From an uncultured Oscillospiraceae bacterium (GTDB taxonomy: Bacteria > Bacillota > Clostridia > Oscillospirales > Oscillospiraceae): DNA of 64,000 nucleotides. Positions within the stretch are counted from its first letter, which is position 1, and each line of letters begins with the position of its first letter. This document shows, piece by piece, positions 25,185-34,029 of the stretch. The notes beneath the pieces were generated by a model. That model made no database searches. It was not told where the DNA came from and worked only from the letters and a program-made list of their open reading frames with translations. The DNA lies in assembly GCA_910587505.1 (NCBI GenBank), contig CAJULD010000008.1:24824-88823 (forward strand). Direction: 5' to 3'. The translations under genes were made by a program, and so were the position numbers.

Positions 25185-25346
25185 GAAGCTGTACCAACAG
25201 GCGAAGCGCGCAGATTGGCGGGAAAAATTTTTGACCGGCAGGGAAGGAAAGCGCATGAATCCTGACGGATTTCAGGCTTTTCTCACACAGTCCGGACGGA
25301 AAGTTTTCCCGTCAGGATGCCTGCTCCCGCCTGTTGGTACAGCTTC
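25185..25346 (+). repeat. MITE-like element, copy 2 (162 bp)
   Basis: Ends are GAAGCTGTACCAACAGGCG and CGCCTGTTGGTACAGCTTC, a perfect 19-bp terminal inverted repeat. TTA lies on both sides (25182-25184 and 25347-25349), again a TNA-type duplication. The interior core matches copy 1 closely. Non-coding. Confidence 0.88.
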
Positions 25347-25433
25347 TTACGCAGGGAGGCCCTCCTGACGGCGTCAGGCCGCCGCAGGCGGCCCCGCGGG
25401 CAGGAAGCCCCGGAAAAGAGGGATGCTCCACCG

Positions 25434-26267
25434 TCAATATGCGGCGACAATCCCTCCGTCGTCGGCGTACACCGTGGAGATGCCGCCGGTGGACACGATC
25501 AGGATTTCGCCGAACCGGCAGCGCTTCTGAATTGTCTCCCGAAGGGACTCCGCCCGTTCCTGACAGTTGCAGTGGGCAAGAATCAGCCGCCGCCCCGCAT
25601 GCTCCGCGTCCTCCGCCATCCGGGACACCATCCGCGCCAGGGTCTGCCGAATGGAAAGGCCCTGACCCAGCTTTTCAATCTCTCCCTCCGGCGTGGCCCC
25701 GCACAGCAGCTTCACCCGCAACGCACCGGTCACCAGCGCCTGCATCCTGGTCAGCCGCCCGTTCTTTCGCAGATTGTCCAGATTTTCCAGCACGAACAGA
25801 GTCTTCATCCGGTTGATATAGGCCTCCGTTTTTTCCACCACCTGGGCGAAGGGCAGACCCCGGCCCGCCAGCTCCCGGACCAGCAGCGCAATCTGCGCCT
25901 GTCCCGAGGAAGCGGAGCGGGAGTTGAATACGTGCACGTTCCCCCCGCCCCCCTCCTCCCGGTAAATGGCCCGTGCCTGCATGGCGGCGTTGTAGGAGCC
26001 GGAGAGCTGACCGGACAGAGTGATAACGTAGTTATCCCCACCGTCCAGAAATTGCTCGAGATACATGGAGGGGGAAGGGCACGCCGTCTTGGGCGCGTCG
26101 GGCCAGGCCCGCATTTTTTGCAGCAGTTCTCCCTGGCGGAAGTCCTCGCCGTCCACCACGGTCTCCGCGCCCACCTGGATGGTGAGGGGCACTTTTCGGA
26201 TGCAGGGATCTGCCCGCAGCTCTGTGGGCAGGTCCGTGCAGCTATCGCAGATCAGTCTATATGTCAT
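25434..26267 (-). CDS. DegV family fatty-acid-binding protein
   Basis: Binds a fatty acid; some family members (FakB) present fatty acids to the kinase FakA. The 277 residues begin MTYRLICDSCTDLP and contain the ligand-site motif SGQLSGSYNAA near residue 90. ATG 26267 is eight bases after AGGTGG; a GTG at 26279 is possible. A good promoter precedes it. No fakA-like gene is nearby, so which kinase it would serve is unknown. Confidence 0.9.
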   Translation of the reverse strand: MTYRLICDSCTDLPTELRADPCIRKVPLTIQVGAETVVDGEDFRQGELLQKMRAWPDAPKTACPSPSMYLEQFLDGGDNYVITLSGQLSGSYNAAMQARAIYREEGGGGNVHVFNSRSASSGQAQIALLVRELAGRGLPFAQVVEKTEAYINRMKTLFVLENLDNLRKNGRLTRMQALVTGALRVKLLCGATPEGEIEKLGQGLSIRQTLARMVSRMAEDAEHAGRRLILAHCNCQERAESLRETIQKRCRFGEILIVSTGGISTVYADDGGIVAAY

Positions 26268-26301
26268 CTCAAAAACCACCTAAAGTAATATGGTTAATTA
26301 G

Positions 26302-26329
26302 ATTATATCGTATAATAGAAAAATGTCAA
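26302..26329 (-). promoter_or_regulatory. Sigma-A promoter of degV
   Basis: On the minus strand, TTGACA, 16 bases, TATAAT, about 35 bases before the start. Confidence 0.75.
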
Positions 26330-26492
26330 GCCTTTATCGGCGCTGCGCCGGGAAATGAGCGTACCCACAATGCACAAAAAAGCGGCGCAAAATTTTACTG
26401 TTGCGACAAAATTGAAAATCAATCCCGAAAAAGAGGCCGGACGCTCTGTTCTATAACGGCGGGGTATGGTATAATGAAAAAACCGGCAGTCA

Positions 26493-26652
26493 GAAGCTCT
26501 GCCAGCAGGCGGGAGCACACATCCAGGCAGAAAAATTTCCGTCCGGACTGCGTCAGCAAAGCCTGAAATCCGTCAGGATTCTGCGCTTTCCTTCCCTGCC
26601 GGTTAAAAATTTTTCCCGTCAGCCTGCACACTTTGCCTGTTGGTACAGCTTC
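26493..26652 (-). repeat. MITE-like element, copy 3 (160 bp, inverted)
   Basis: Same family as copies 1, 2 and 4 but in the opposite orientation, with core GCCTGAAATCCGTCAGG and GCTTTCCTTCCCTGCCGG. Ends are GAAGCTCTGCCAGCAGGCG and a right arm closing in TGTTGGTACAGCTTC. The flanks are TCA and TCC, so any target duplication has decayed. It lies between a TATAAT sequence (26470-26475) and udp, leaving only 40 bases before the start codon. Confidence 0.85.
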
Positions 26653-26692
26653 TCCGTTTCAGCATCAGATAAAGAAGGATGGGTGAAAGACG

Positions 26693-27481
26693 ATGAAAAA
26701 CTATTCCGAAGACGCCAGCCGCCTCTACCACATTCAGGTGGCCCCCGGCGAGGTGGGCCGCTATGTGATTCTTCCCGGAGACCCCAAACGGTCGGTCAAA
26801 ATCGCACAGCATTTTGACAATCCCGTGCTGGTGGCGGACAACCGGGAGTACGTAACCTATACCGGCACGCTGGACGGAGTGAAGGTAAGCGTCACCTCCA
26901 CCGGCATCGGCGGCCCCTCCGCCGCCATTGCCATGGAGGAGCTGGTCCGGTGCGGCGCGGACACCTTCCTCCGGGTGGGTACCTGCGGCGGGATGCAGAC
27001 GCCGGTGCAGAGCGGCGACATCGTGGTCGCTACCGGCGCGATCCGCATGGAGGGCACCAGCCGGGAATACGCGCCCATTGAGTATCCCGCCGTGACGGAT
27101 TTGACGGTGGCCAACGCCCTGGTGGCCGCCGCGAAAAGGAAGAGCTTCCCCTTCCACGCCGGGGTGGTCCAGAGCAAGGACTCCTTCTATGGCCAGCACG
27201 AGCCGGAGGTCAAACCGGTTAGCTATGAGCTGCTCAGCAGATGGGAGGCCTGGAAGCGCATGGGCTGTCTGGCCAGCGAAATGGAGTCGGCGGCGCTGTT
27301 CATTGCGGCAGGCTGCCTGCATGTCCGCTGCGGCGCATGCTTCCTGGTGGTGGCCAACCAGGAGCGGGAGCGGCTGGGGCTGGAGAACCCGGTGGTCCAC
27401 GACACCGACGGGGCCATCCAGGTGGCCGTGGAGGCCATCCGGCAGCTGATCCGGACGGACCGGGAAAAGGAAGCGCGGTGA
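26693..27481 (+). CDS. udp: Uridine phosphorylase
   Basis: Cleaves uridine with phosphate to uracil and ribose 1-phosphate. The 262 residues carry the nucleoside phosphorylase family 1 signatures: ILPGDPKR near 25, STGIGGPS near 68, RVGTCGGM near 93 and the substrate-binding EMESAALF near 197. It heads udp-deoC-cdd, a complete pyrimidine nucleoside salvage set. The close relative purine nucleoside phosphorylase is disfavoured by the motifs and context. MITE copy 3 ends 40 bases upstream and may have reshaped its promoter. Confidence 0.94.
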   Translation: MKNYSEDASRLYHIQVAPGEVGRYVILPGDPKRSVKIAQHFDNPVLVADNREYVTYTGTLDGVKVSVTSTGIGGPSAAIAMEELVRCGADTFLRVGTCGGMQTPVQSGDIVVATGAIRMEGTSREYAPIEYPAVTDLTVANALVAAAKRKSFPFHAGVVQSKDSFYGQHEPEVKPVSYELLSRWEAWKRMGCLASEMESAALFIAAGCLHVRCGACFLVVANQERERLGLENPVVHDTDGAIQVAVEAIRQLIRTDREKEAR

Positions 27482-27486
27482 TAAAT

Positions 27487-28140
27487 ATGGACGGGAAAGA
27501 AATTTTAAGGCACGTGGACCACACGCTGCTTTCCCAGACCGCCACATGGGAGGAGATCCGGCAGGTCTGCGGCGAGGCGGCGCAGTACGGGACCGCCTCC
27601 GTCTGTATACCGCCCTGCTATGTGAAGCAGGCCGCCGGGTATGTCCGGGGGGAAACGGCGATCTGCACGGTCATCGGCTTTCCCAACGGAAACCCGACCA
27701 CCGCCGCCAAGGTCTTCGAGGCCGGGGAGGCCCTTGCCCACGGCGCGTCGGAGATCGACATGGTTATCAACCTGGGGTGGCTGCGTGACGGACAGTATTC
27801 TCTTGTGGAGGAGGAGATCCGCGCGCTGAAGGCCGTCTGCGGGGACAGAATCCTGAAGGTAATCGTTGAGACCTGCCTGCTGACGGAGGAGGAAAAGATC
27901 CGGATGTGCGAACTGGTCACAGCGGCCGGCGCGGACTATATCAAGACCTCCACCGGCTTCTCCAGGGCGGGAGCCACCTTCGCGGACGTGGCGCTGTTCG
28001 CCCGGCACATCGGGCCCGGCGTGAAAATCAAGGCGGCCGGGGGAATCTCCTCCCTGGAGGACGCGGAGAAATTCCTGTCACTGGGCGCGGACCGTCTGGG
28101 CTCCAGCCGGATCGTAAAGCTGGTAACGGAAAACGGGTAA
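27487..28140 (+). CDS. deoC: Deoxyribose-phosphate aldolase
   Basis: Splits 2-deoxyribose 5-phosphate into glyceraldehyde 3-phosphate and acetaldehyde, completing deoxynucleoside breakdown. Of the 217 residues, the Schiff-base lysine is in DYIKTSTGF and the proton-relay aspartate and lysine lie in EIDMVINLG and GVKIKAAGG. ATG 27487 lies six bases after the udp stop; a GTG at 27478 overlapping that stop is an alternative. An apparent longer frame reaching back into udp is a shadow. Confidence 0.95.
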   Translation: MDGKEILRHVDHTLLSQTATWEEIRQVCGEAAQYGTASVCIPPCYVKQAAGYVRGETAICTVIGFPNGNPTTAAKVFEAGEALAHGASEIDMVINLGWLRDGQYSLVEEEIRALKAVCGDRILKVIVETCLLTEEEKIRMCELVTAAGADYIKTSTGFSRAGATFADVALFARHIGPGVKIKAAGGISSLEDAEKFLSLGADRLGSSRIVKLVTENG

Positions 28141-28155
28141 GAAAGGCGGTAAAAA

Positions 28156-28575
28156 ATGGATCAGGCAATGGTGGAAAGACTGATTGAAACGGCCATCTCC
28201 CAGCTGAAATTTTCCTACGCCCCCTACTCCCGTTTCAAGGTGGGCGCGGCCCTCCTGACTGCGGAGGGAAAGATTTATACCGGCTGCAACATCGAAAACG
28301 CCGCCTATGCGCCCACCAACTGCGCGGAGCGCACCGCCTTCTTCAAGGCCGTCAGCGAGGGAGAGCGGTCCTTCCGGGCCATATGCGTCGCAGGAGGAAA
28401 GGACGGCGTGCTGACGGAGTACGCCGCCCCCTGCGGTGTATGCCGGCAGGTAATGATGGAGTTTTGCAGCCCGGACAGCTTTCAGATCATTCTGGCCGTC
28501 AGCCGGGAGCAGTATGAGATTTTCACGCTGGGGCAGCTGCTCCCCCAGGGCTTCGGGCCAGGCAACCTGCAATAG
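28156..28575 (+). CDS. cdd: Cytidine deaminase
   Basis: Zinc enzyme deaminating cytidine and deoxycytidine to uridine forms, which the upstream phosphorylase can use. The 139 residues have the catalytic CAERTAFF (zinc Cys and Glu) and PCGVCRQ with the two further zinc cysteines, the homotetrameric all-Cys type of Bacillus. It lies 15 bases after deoC with a GGCGG/AAGG-like RBS, and is the last gene of the operon. Confidence 0.96.
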   Translation: MDQAMVERLIETAISQLKFSYAPYSRFKVGAALLTAEGKIYTGCNIENAAYAPTNCAERTAFFKAVSEGERSFRAICVAGGKDGVLTEYAAPCGVCRQVMMEFCSPDSFQIILAVSREQYEIFTLGQLLPQGFGPGNLQ

Positions 28576-28591
28576 GCCGGACGGATAGAAG

Positions 28592-28632
28592 AGCGCGTCC
28601 GCCGGGGAGCTTCCGGCAGACGCGCTTTTTTA
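28592..28632 (+). terminator. Terminator of udp-deoC-cdd
   Basis: AGCGCGTC pairs with GACGCGCT, with an inner CCGG/CCGG helix, followed by TTTTTT. Confidence 0.85.
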
Positions 28633-28935
28633 TGATTTCCCGACGGGTGCTTTTTCAGGTAGTTGCCGTCGAATAATCTGAAAACCGGCAAATTCCGGTA
28701 GGGGGAAGCGCAGCGGCGGCGGTCCGGCTGACAATATTTTTCATGGCAATTCCTCCATTAACAGGGAACAGGCGACAGAATTCTCACGTTTTTTATCATT
28801 ATCCGGGGAATATGTATCCTGTTTGTATCAAAGTTTTATCCTTTTTGTAAGCTTTCCCGGGGATCCGGAGGGCCCGCAGGTTCCCACCGGATGCATAAAT
28901 TCTGAAAAATGTTTTCCGGATTGTGCTGTTTTTGC

Positions 28936-28965
28936 TTGACAGAATGCAGGTGGAGCGAGTATTAT
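28936..28965 (+). promoter_or_regulatory. Sigma-A promoter of rny
   Basis: TTGACA, 18 bases, TATTAT. The 130-base leader contains a CGGCGGAT/ATCCGCCG hairpin and an AGGAGGAAG ribosome site. From 28633 to here I see no gene. Confidence 0.7.
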
Positions 28966-29094
28966 TGAATAGGATTTTTGTCGGCGGATAAAAAGGGGTA
29001 TCCGCCGATTATTTCCGCGTCCGGCGCGGTTCGCCGGACGGGCAAAAAGCCCCATACCATAAAACAAAAGTAAAAACAGGAGGAAGATTGTTTC

Positions 29095-30660
29095 ATGCCA
29101 CAATTAGAAATTGGCCTGTTCTGGGTCATAATCTTGTTTGTGGTCGCGATTCTGGCATGTATCGGTTGCTTTGTTGCCGGACAGATTCACCGCAAGAAGT
29201 TTGCGGAACGGGAAATCTCCGGCGCGGAGGAAGAGGCGCGCCGCATCATCAACGAGGCCATCAAGGCCTCCGAGGGGAAAAAGCGGGAAGCTCTTCTGGA
29301 GGCCAAGGAGGAAATCCTGCGCAGCCGCACCGAATACGAAAAGGAAGAGAAGAGCCGCCGCGCCGATTTGCAGAAGCAGGAGCGCCGGTTACAGCAGAAG
29401 GAAGAAAACCTGGATCGCAAGACCGAGAACATTGAGAAAAAAGAGGAAGCCCTGACCCAGAAGCACGCCGCCGCCGACAAGGCCCAGGAGGAAATTGATC
29501 TCATCAAGCGCAGTCAGACCGAGATGCTCGAGCGTATCTCCGGCTTTACCGTGGAGGAGGCCAAGCAGTACCTCATTTCCCAGGTGGAGGGCGAGGTCAC
29601 CCACGAGACGGCGCTGAAGATCAAGGAAATCGAGGCCCGCGCCAAGGAGGAAGCCGACCAGCGCGCCAGGGAAATCGTTGCCACCGCCATTCAGCGCTGC
29701 GCCGCCGATCACGCGTCCGAAATCACCGTCAGTGTGGTACCCCTGCCCAATGACGAGATGAAGGGCCGCATTATCGGCCGTGAGGGCCGCAACATCCGCA
29801 CCATCGAGACCCTGACCGGCGTGGACCTCATCATCGACGACACGCCGGAGGCCATTACCGTCTCCTGCTTCGAACCGGTCCGCCGGGAAGTGGCCCGGGT
29901 GGCGCTGGAGAAGCTGATTGCCGACGGGCGCATCCATCCCACCCACATTGAGGAGATGGTGGAAAAGGCCCGTCGGGAGGTGGACGCCGTCATCAAAAGC
30001 GAGGGCGAGCGGGCCGCCTTTGAGACCGGCGTCCGGGGCCTTCACCCGGAGGTGGTCAGGATGCTGGGCCGTCTCCACTACCGCACCAGTTACGGGCAGA
30101 ACGTATTGCAGCACTCCATCGAGGTCAGCCATATCGCGGGACTCATGGCCTCTGAGCTGGGTCTGGATGTCCACGCCGCCAAGCGGGCGGGACTGCTCCA
30201 CGACATCGGCAAGGCGCTGGATCACGAGTACGAGGGAACCCATGTGATGCTGGGCGTGGAGTTCTGCCGGAAGTACAAGGAGAAAGAGGACATCCTTAAC
30301 GCCATTCAGGCCCACCACGGCGACGTGGAGTGCAGGACACTGATGGCCTGCCTGGTCCAGGCGGCGGACGCGGTCAGCGCGGCCCGGCCCGGCGCACGGC
30401 GGGAGAATCTGGAGAACTATATCAAGCGTCTGGAGAAGCTGGAGGAAATTACCGGGACCTATCCCGGCGTGGAGAAGAGCTACGCCATCCAGGCGGGCCG
30501 CGAGGTCCGGGTCATGGTCCGGCCCGAGGCCGTCAGCGAGGATCAGATGGTGATTCTCGCCAGGGACCTGGCCAGGAAGATCGAAAGCGAGCTGGAGTAT
30601 CCCGGACAGATCAAGGTTCATGTCATCCGGGAGACAAAAGTTGTCGAATATGCAAAATGA
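29095..30660 (+). CDS. rny: Ribonuclease Y
   Basis: Membrane-anchored endoribonuclease that starts mRNA decay in Firmicutes. The 521 residues show an N-terminal membrane helix (about 5-27), a long charged coiled coil rich in Glu/Lys/Arg to about residue 190, a KH domain with GRIIGREGRNIRTIE, and an HD domain with LLHDIGKALDHE and the later HHGD. ATG follows AGGAGGAAG. The gene has its own promoter and terminator. Confidence 0.97.
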   Translation: MPQLEIGLFWVIILFVVAILACIGCFVAGQIHRKKFAEREISGAEEEARRIINEAIKASEGKKREALLEAKEEILRSRTEYEKEEKSRRADLQKQERRLQQKEENLDRKTENIEKKEEALTQKHAAADKAQEEIDLIKRSQTEMLERISGFTVEEAKQYLISQVEGEVTHETALKIKEIEARAKEEADQRAREIVATAIQRCAADHASEITVSVVPLPNDEMKGRIIGREGRNIRTIETLTGVDLIIDDTPEAITVSCFEPVRREVARVALEKLIADGRIHPTHIEEMVEKARREVDAVIKSEGERAAFETGVRGLHPEVVRMLGRLHYRTSYGQNVLQHSIEVSHIAGLMASELGLDVHAAKRAGLLHDIGKALDHEYEGTHVMLGVEFCRKYKEKEDILNAIQAHHGDVECRTLMACLVQAADAVSAARPGARRENLENYIKRLEKLEEITGTYPGVEKSYAIQAGREVRVMVRPEAVSEDQMVILARDLARKIESELEYPGQIKVHVIRETKVVEYAK

Positions 30661-30664
30661 AAAC

Positions 30665-30704
30665 ATGGAGGCCGCCCCTACGGGGCGGCCTCCATCTGCT
30701 TTCT
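30665..30704 (+). terminator. Terminator of rny
   Basis: ATGGAGGCCGCCCC pairs with GGGGCGGCCTCCAT across a three-base loop, with a short T-rich tail. Confidence 0.8.
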
Positions 30705-30756
30705 GCGGCCCCGGAATTTCAGCTCGCGCGCGGAGTGCGGGAGAATCGCTTCCAAT

Positions 30757-30772
30757 CTTACATCAATGTAAG
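30757..30772. promoter_or_regulatory. BceR-type operator of the bceAB-like operon
   Basis: A perfect inverted repeat CTTACAT-CA-ATGTAAG. It contains TTACA-N4-TGTAA, the consensus I recall for BceR-like regulators (TNACA-N4-TGTAA). A weaker half-site with TGTAA at 30787-30791 lies 20 bases (two helical turns) downstream, between the operator and the promoter, as in the Bacillus bceA arrangement. Confidence 0.7.
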
Positions 30773-30801
30773 CTTTCTTCCTATTTTGTAAGGTAAACCG
30801 A

Positions 30802-30830
30802 TGGAACGGAGAAAAAAGATAAGGTATAAT
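30802..30830 (+). promoter_or_regulatory. Activator-dependent-looking promoter of the bceAB-like operon
   Basis: Perfect -10 TATAAT, 17 bases after a poor -35 (TGGAAC). The weak -35 just downstream of the operator fits a promoter that needs an activator. Confidence 0.6.
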
Positions 30831-30865
30831 AATGCCTGCAAACAAACCCCAAGGAGGAAAAAGTC

Positions 30866-31633
30866 ATGCCAATCCTGCAAGTCCGCGATCTGAAAAAAAT
30901 CTATACCACCCGCTTCGGCGGTCAGCATGTCCAGGCGCTTACCAGCGTCAACTTCGCCGTGGAGCCCGGCGAGTACGTGGCCATTATGGGCGAGTCCGGC
31001 TCCGGCAAGACCACGCTGCTGAACATTCTTGCCGCCCTGGATAAGCCCACCAGCGGGCAGGTGCTGCTGGACGGACGCGACATCGTCACCATCAGGGAGA
31101 AGGACATCGCCGCCTTCCGGCGGGACCATCTGGGCTTTGTGTTTCAGGACTTCAATCTTCTGGACACCTTTTCCATCCAGGACAATATTCTCCTCCCGCT
31201 GGTTCTGGCGGGGAGGACCTGGAAGGAGATGGAATCCCGCCTGCTCCCCCTGGCCCGGCGGCTGGGCATTGCCGAGCTGCTGAAAAAGTACCCCTATGAG
31301 GTCTCCGGGGGCCAGAAGCAGCGGGTGGCGGTGGCACGGGCGCTCATCACCGGCCCCAGAATCGTCCTGGCCGACGAGCCCACCGGGGCTCTGGACAGCA
31401 AGGCCACCGACAGCCTTCTGAGCCTTTTTGATCAGGTCAACGGCGAGGGTCAGACCATCCTCATGGTCACCCACTCCACCAAAGCCGCCAGCCACGCCAG
31501 GCGGGTCATGTTCATCCGGGACGGCGAGGTGTTCCACCAGATTTACAGGGGCGTCAGCTCCACTGAGGAAATGTACCAGAAGATCTCCGACACTCTGACC
31601 CTGCTTGCCGCCGGAGGTGAGGAAGATGCGTAA
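30866..31633 (+). CDS. ABC transporter ATP-binding protein, BceA-like (peptide-antibiotic resistance)
   Basis: ATPase of a peptide-7-exporter type transporter. The 255 residues include Walker A GESGSGKT (42-49), signature VSGGQKQR, Walker B IVLADEPTGALD and the MacB/LolD-like extension. It is followed with an 8-base overlap by an FtsX-type permease of BceB size, and preceded by a BceR-like operator, so it most likely answers cell-wall-active peptides such as bacitracin. No bceR/bceS pair is adjacent, which is unusual for the group. Confidence 0.92.
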   Translation: MPILQVRDLKKIYTTRFGGQHVQALTSVNFAVEPGEYVAIMGESGSGKTTLLNILAALDKPTSGQVLLDGRDIVTIREKDIAAFRRDHLGFVFQDFNLLDTFSIQDNILLPLVLAGRTWKEMESRLLPLARRLGIAELLKKYPYEVSGGQKQRVAVARALITGPRIVLADEPTGALDSKATDSLLSLFDQVNGEGQTILMVTHSTKAASHARRVMFIRDGEVFHQIYRGVSSTEEMYQKISDTLTLLAAGGEEDA

Positions 31634-33695
31634 CTCCAGCCTCTATCCCCGGCTGGCCATGCAGAGCATCCGGAACAACCGGAGGTTTTACATCCCCTAT
31701 ATCCTGGCCCTGCTGGGGGACGTGGCCGCCATCTATATCATGTCCGCCCTGTGCCGGGACCCCGGGGTGAAAAACATGACCCCCGGACGGCCTAACGGGT
31801 ATATGTACGTGCAAATCTTCATGAACATCGGCCAGGTGATCGCCTTCCTGTTCTCCGCCATCTTTGTGCTGTATATCAACGGCTTCCTCATGAAGCAGAG
31901 GAAAAAGGAGCTGGGCCTCTACAACATCCTGGGCATGGGGAAAGGGCATATCGCCGTGGTGCTGACCATTGAGACGGTCATTATTGCCGTGCCGGGCATC
32001 GGCGGCGGCATCGTGACGGGCCTGATCTTCCACAAGCTGGTCAGCCTCATTCTCCATCAGATGCTGGGGATGCCCGTTCCCCTGGGGTTCTATATCAGCT
32101 GGAACGGCATGGCCTGGACGGCGGGGATGTTCCTGCTCCTGCTGGGCGTGACGCTGCTGGTGAACCTCAACAAAGTCCGGGTCTCCAGGCCCATCGAGCT
32201 CCTCCACGGCGGCAGCGTGGGCGAGCGGGAGCCCAGAACCAGGTGGTTCATGACTCTGCTGGGAATTGTCTCTCTGGGATGGGGGTACTACATTGCCGTC
32301 ACCACCCGGACCGGCGTGGACGCCATTGTGACCTATTTTCTGGCGGTGGGGCTGGTCATCATCGGCACCTACTGCCTGTTTACCGCCGTGAGCATCTTCG
32401 TTCTGAAGGCTCTGCGGAGGAACAGGGGATTCTATTACCGGACCAGCCACTTCATCGGCGTTTCCGGGATGCTCTACCGGATGAAGCAGAACGCCGTGGG
32501 GCTTGCCAACATCTGCATTTTGTGTACCATGGTGATGGTCATGCTCTCCGGCACCCTGTCGCTGTACCTGGGTACGGCGGACGCCGTTAACGAGCAGTAC
32601 CCCGGAGATATCAATGTTTCCGTGAGCTATTTCCCTGTGCCTCTTGCCGGTGAGGAGAACTGGGAGCCCTTCGACCCCGACGCCATGCTGGCGGTCCAGA
32701 CCGGCTTTGTCGAGGATCAGGGCTACCGTGTGGAGAACGTCCGCACCAGCTGCCGCCTGGGCTTCGGCGCGGGAAAGATCGTGGACGGCGTATACACCAC
32801 CGACCGGTTCAACGATGCAGCAAAAGGCGGGGTGGTGATGATGACCTTCATTACGGAGGACAACTATACCGCCGTTACCGGCGAGACGCTGGACCTTGCC
32901 CCCGGCGAGGCGGCGGCTTACGGCGTGAGGGGGGATACGCTGACCATTCGCTGGACAGTGGACACGGCGGGCACGGAGCTGGGGGAATCCAGCTTCCCTA
33001 TCGTAAAGCATCTCAGCCGTAATCCCGCCTTCGACCCCCAGATCACAGAACTGGTCACCGTTGTCGTCCCGGACGACGCCGCCATCAACGACATCTGGGC
33101 CAGGCAGGCGGAGGCATACCCGGATGACTGCAGCAGTATGTGGTGGTACGCCTATCTGGACGTGGACGCTGCCGAGGAGGAACTGGAGGAGCTGCAGACA
33201 CGCCACTATGACGCCATAGCGGACGGCAGCTTCTATGAGGGGACCGGCTCCTGGAAGACGAGCAGCTGGAGCCTGCGCAGCGAGGGCGAGACGAACGCCT
33301 ACGGCCTGGCGGGAGGCTTCCTGTTCCTGGGTCTGTTCCTGGGCTTCATCTTCCTGCTGGCCACGGTGCTGATGATCTACTACAAGCAGATCTCCGAGGG
33401 CTACGAGGACAAGGACCGCTTCGAGATCATGCAGAAGGTGGGCCTCAGCCGGGGCGAGGTCAGGCGGAGCATCCACAGCCAGATCCTGATGGTGTTCTTC
33501 CTGCCCATCGTGGTGGCTTCCGTCCATATCCTGTTTGACTTCAACATGGTAGAGAAGCTGCTGACCCTGTTCTATATCCACAATACCACCCTGACGGCCC
33601 TGTGCACGCTGAGCACGGCGGCGGTGTTCTTCGTGGCCTACGGCGTGGTGTACCTGCTGACGGCCCGGACCTACTACAGGATCGTAGAGAGATAA
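31626..33695 (+). CDS. FtsX-like permease, BceB-like
   Basis: Membrane partner of the preceding ATPase, 689 residues. An N-terminal helix and FtsX block (about 20-300, seven to eight helices) precede a large extracellular region (about 320-560) and a C-terminal three-helix FtsX domain (about 565-689). This is the BceB plan, in which the large loop senses the peptide. ATG 31626 lies within the overlap ATGCGTAA and follows GGAGGTGAGG. Substrate specificity cannot be read from the sequence. Confidence 0.9.
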   Translation: MRNSSLYPRLAMQSIRNNRRFYIPYILALLGDVAAIYIMSALCRDPGVKNMTPGRPNGYMYVQIFMNIGQVIAFLFSAIFVLYINGFLMKQRKKELGLYNILGMGKGHIAVVLTIETVIIAVPGIGGGIVTGLIFHKLVSLILHQMLGMPVPLGFYISWNGMAWTAGMFLLLLGVTLLVNLNKVRVSRPIELLHGGSVGEREPRTRWFMTLLGIVSLGWGYYIAVTTRTGVDAIVTYFLAVGLVIIGTYCLFTAVSIFVLKALRRNRGFYYRTSHFIGVSGMLYRMKQNAVGLANICILCTMVMVMLSGTLSLYLGTADAVNEQYPGDINVSVSYFPVPLAGEENWEPFDPDAMLAVQTGFVEDQGYRVENVRTSCRLGFGAGKIVDGVYTTDRFNDAAKGGVVMMTFITEDNYTAVTGETLDLAPGEAAAYGVRGDTLTIRWTVDTAGTELGESSFPIVKHLSRNPAFDPQITELVTVVVPDDAAINDIWARQAEAYPDDCSSMWWYAYLDVDAAEEELEELQTRHYDAIADGSFYEGTGSWKTSSWSLRSEGETNAYGLAGGFLFLGLFLGFIFLLATVLMIYYKQISEGYEDKDRFEIMQKVGLSRGEVRRSIHSQILMVFFLPIVVASVHILFDFNMVEKLLTLFYIHNTTLTALCTLSTAAVFFVAYGVVYLLTARTYYRIVER

Positions 33696-33711
33696 CGAAG
33701 GAGGCGTGACA

Positions 33712-33945
33712 ATGGACCGTGTTGATACTGCGTTGATGCTGGCCATGCTCTGCCTGATGGCGGGGACGCTGCTGGTGGGGTTCAGCCGCCCGCTGTGGTG
33801 GATGCTCCACAAGCGGGGGCCGGGCGGCCAGAAGGCCGCCCCCAGGCACTATGAATGGATGCTGCGGGTTCCGGGGCTGGCGCTGCTGGCCGTGGCGGGG
33901 GGCATCATTGGTATGAGCATCATGGGAGTGTTTCCCTTTCAATAG
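33712..33945 (+). CDS. Small two-helix membrane protein downstream of the BceAB-like pair
   Basis: A 77-residue protein with a hydrophobic helix near 6-25, a basic loop (HKRGPGGQKAAPRHYE) and a second helix near 48-70. I recognise no family. A strong AAGGAGG lies eight bases before ATG 33712 and only 16 bases separate it from the permease gene, so it is probably the third gene of the operon and may be an accessory of the transporter. Its termination hairpin follows directly. Confidence 0.75.
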   Translation: MDRVDTALMLAMLCLMAGTLLVGFSRPLWWMLHKRGPGGQKAAPRHYEWMLRVPGLALLAVAGGIIGMSIMGVFPFQ

Positions 33946-33948
33946 CCC

Positions 33949-33984
33949 AGCGGAGCGGCCCGCCTTCCGGCGGGCCGCTCCGCT
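33949..33984 (+). terminator. Hairpin after the Bce-like operon
   Basis: A perfect 16-bp stem (AGCGGAGCGGCCCGCC) closes on TTCC. The T-run is poor, but position and strength suggest a terminator. Confidence 0.6.
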
Positions 33985-34029
33985 GAGGCGGTAAAATCGG
34001 GTTTCCTTCTGTTTTGTACATTTTCCCCC

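Noticed and set aside
27241..27486. An upstream extension of deoC reaching back into udp
   Set aside because: The extension reads in a shadow frame of udp; the aldolase family N-terminus begins at the ATG at 27487.
31554..33812. A 752-codon minus-strand frame opposite the BceB-like permease
   Set aside because: Shadow of a well-supported membrane protein gene; no start signal and His/Gln-rich translation.
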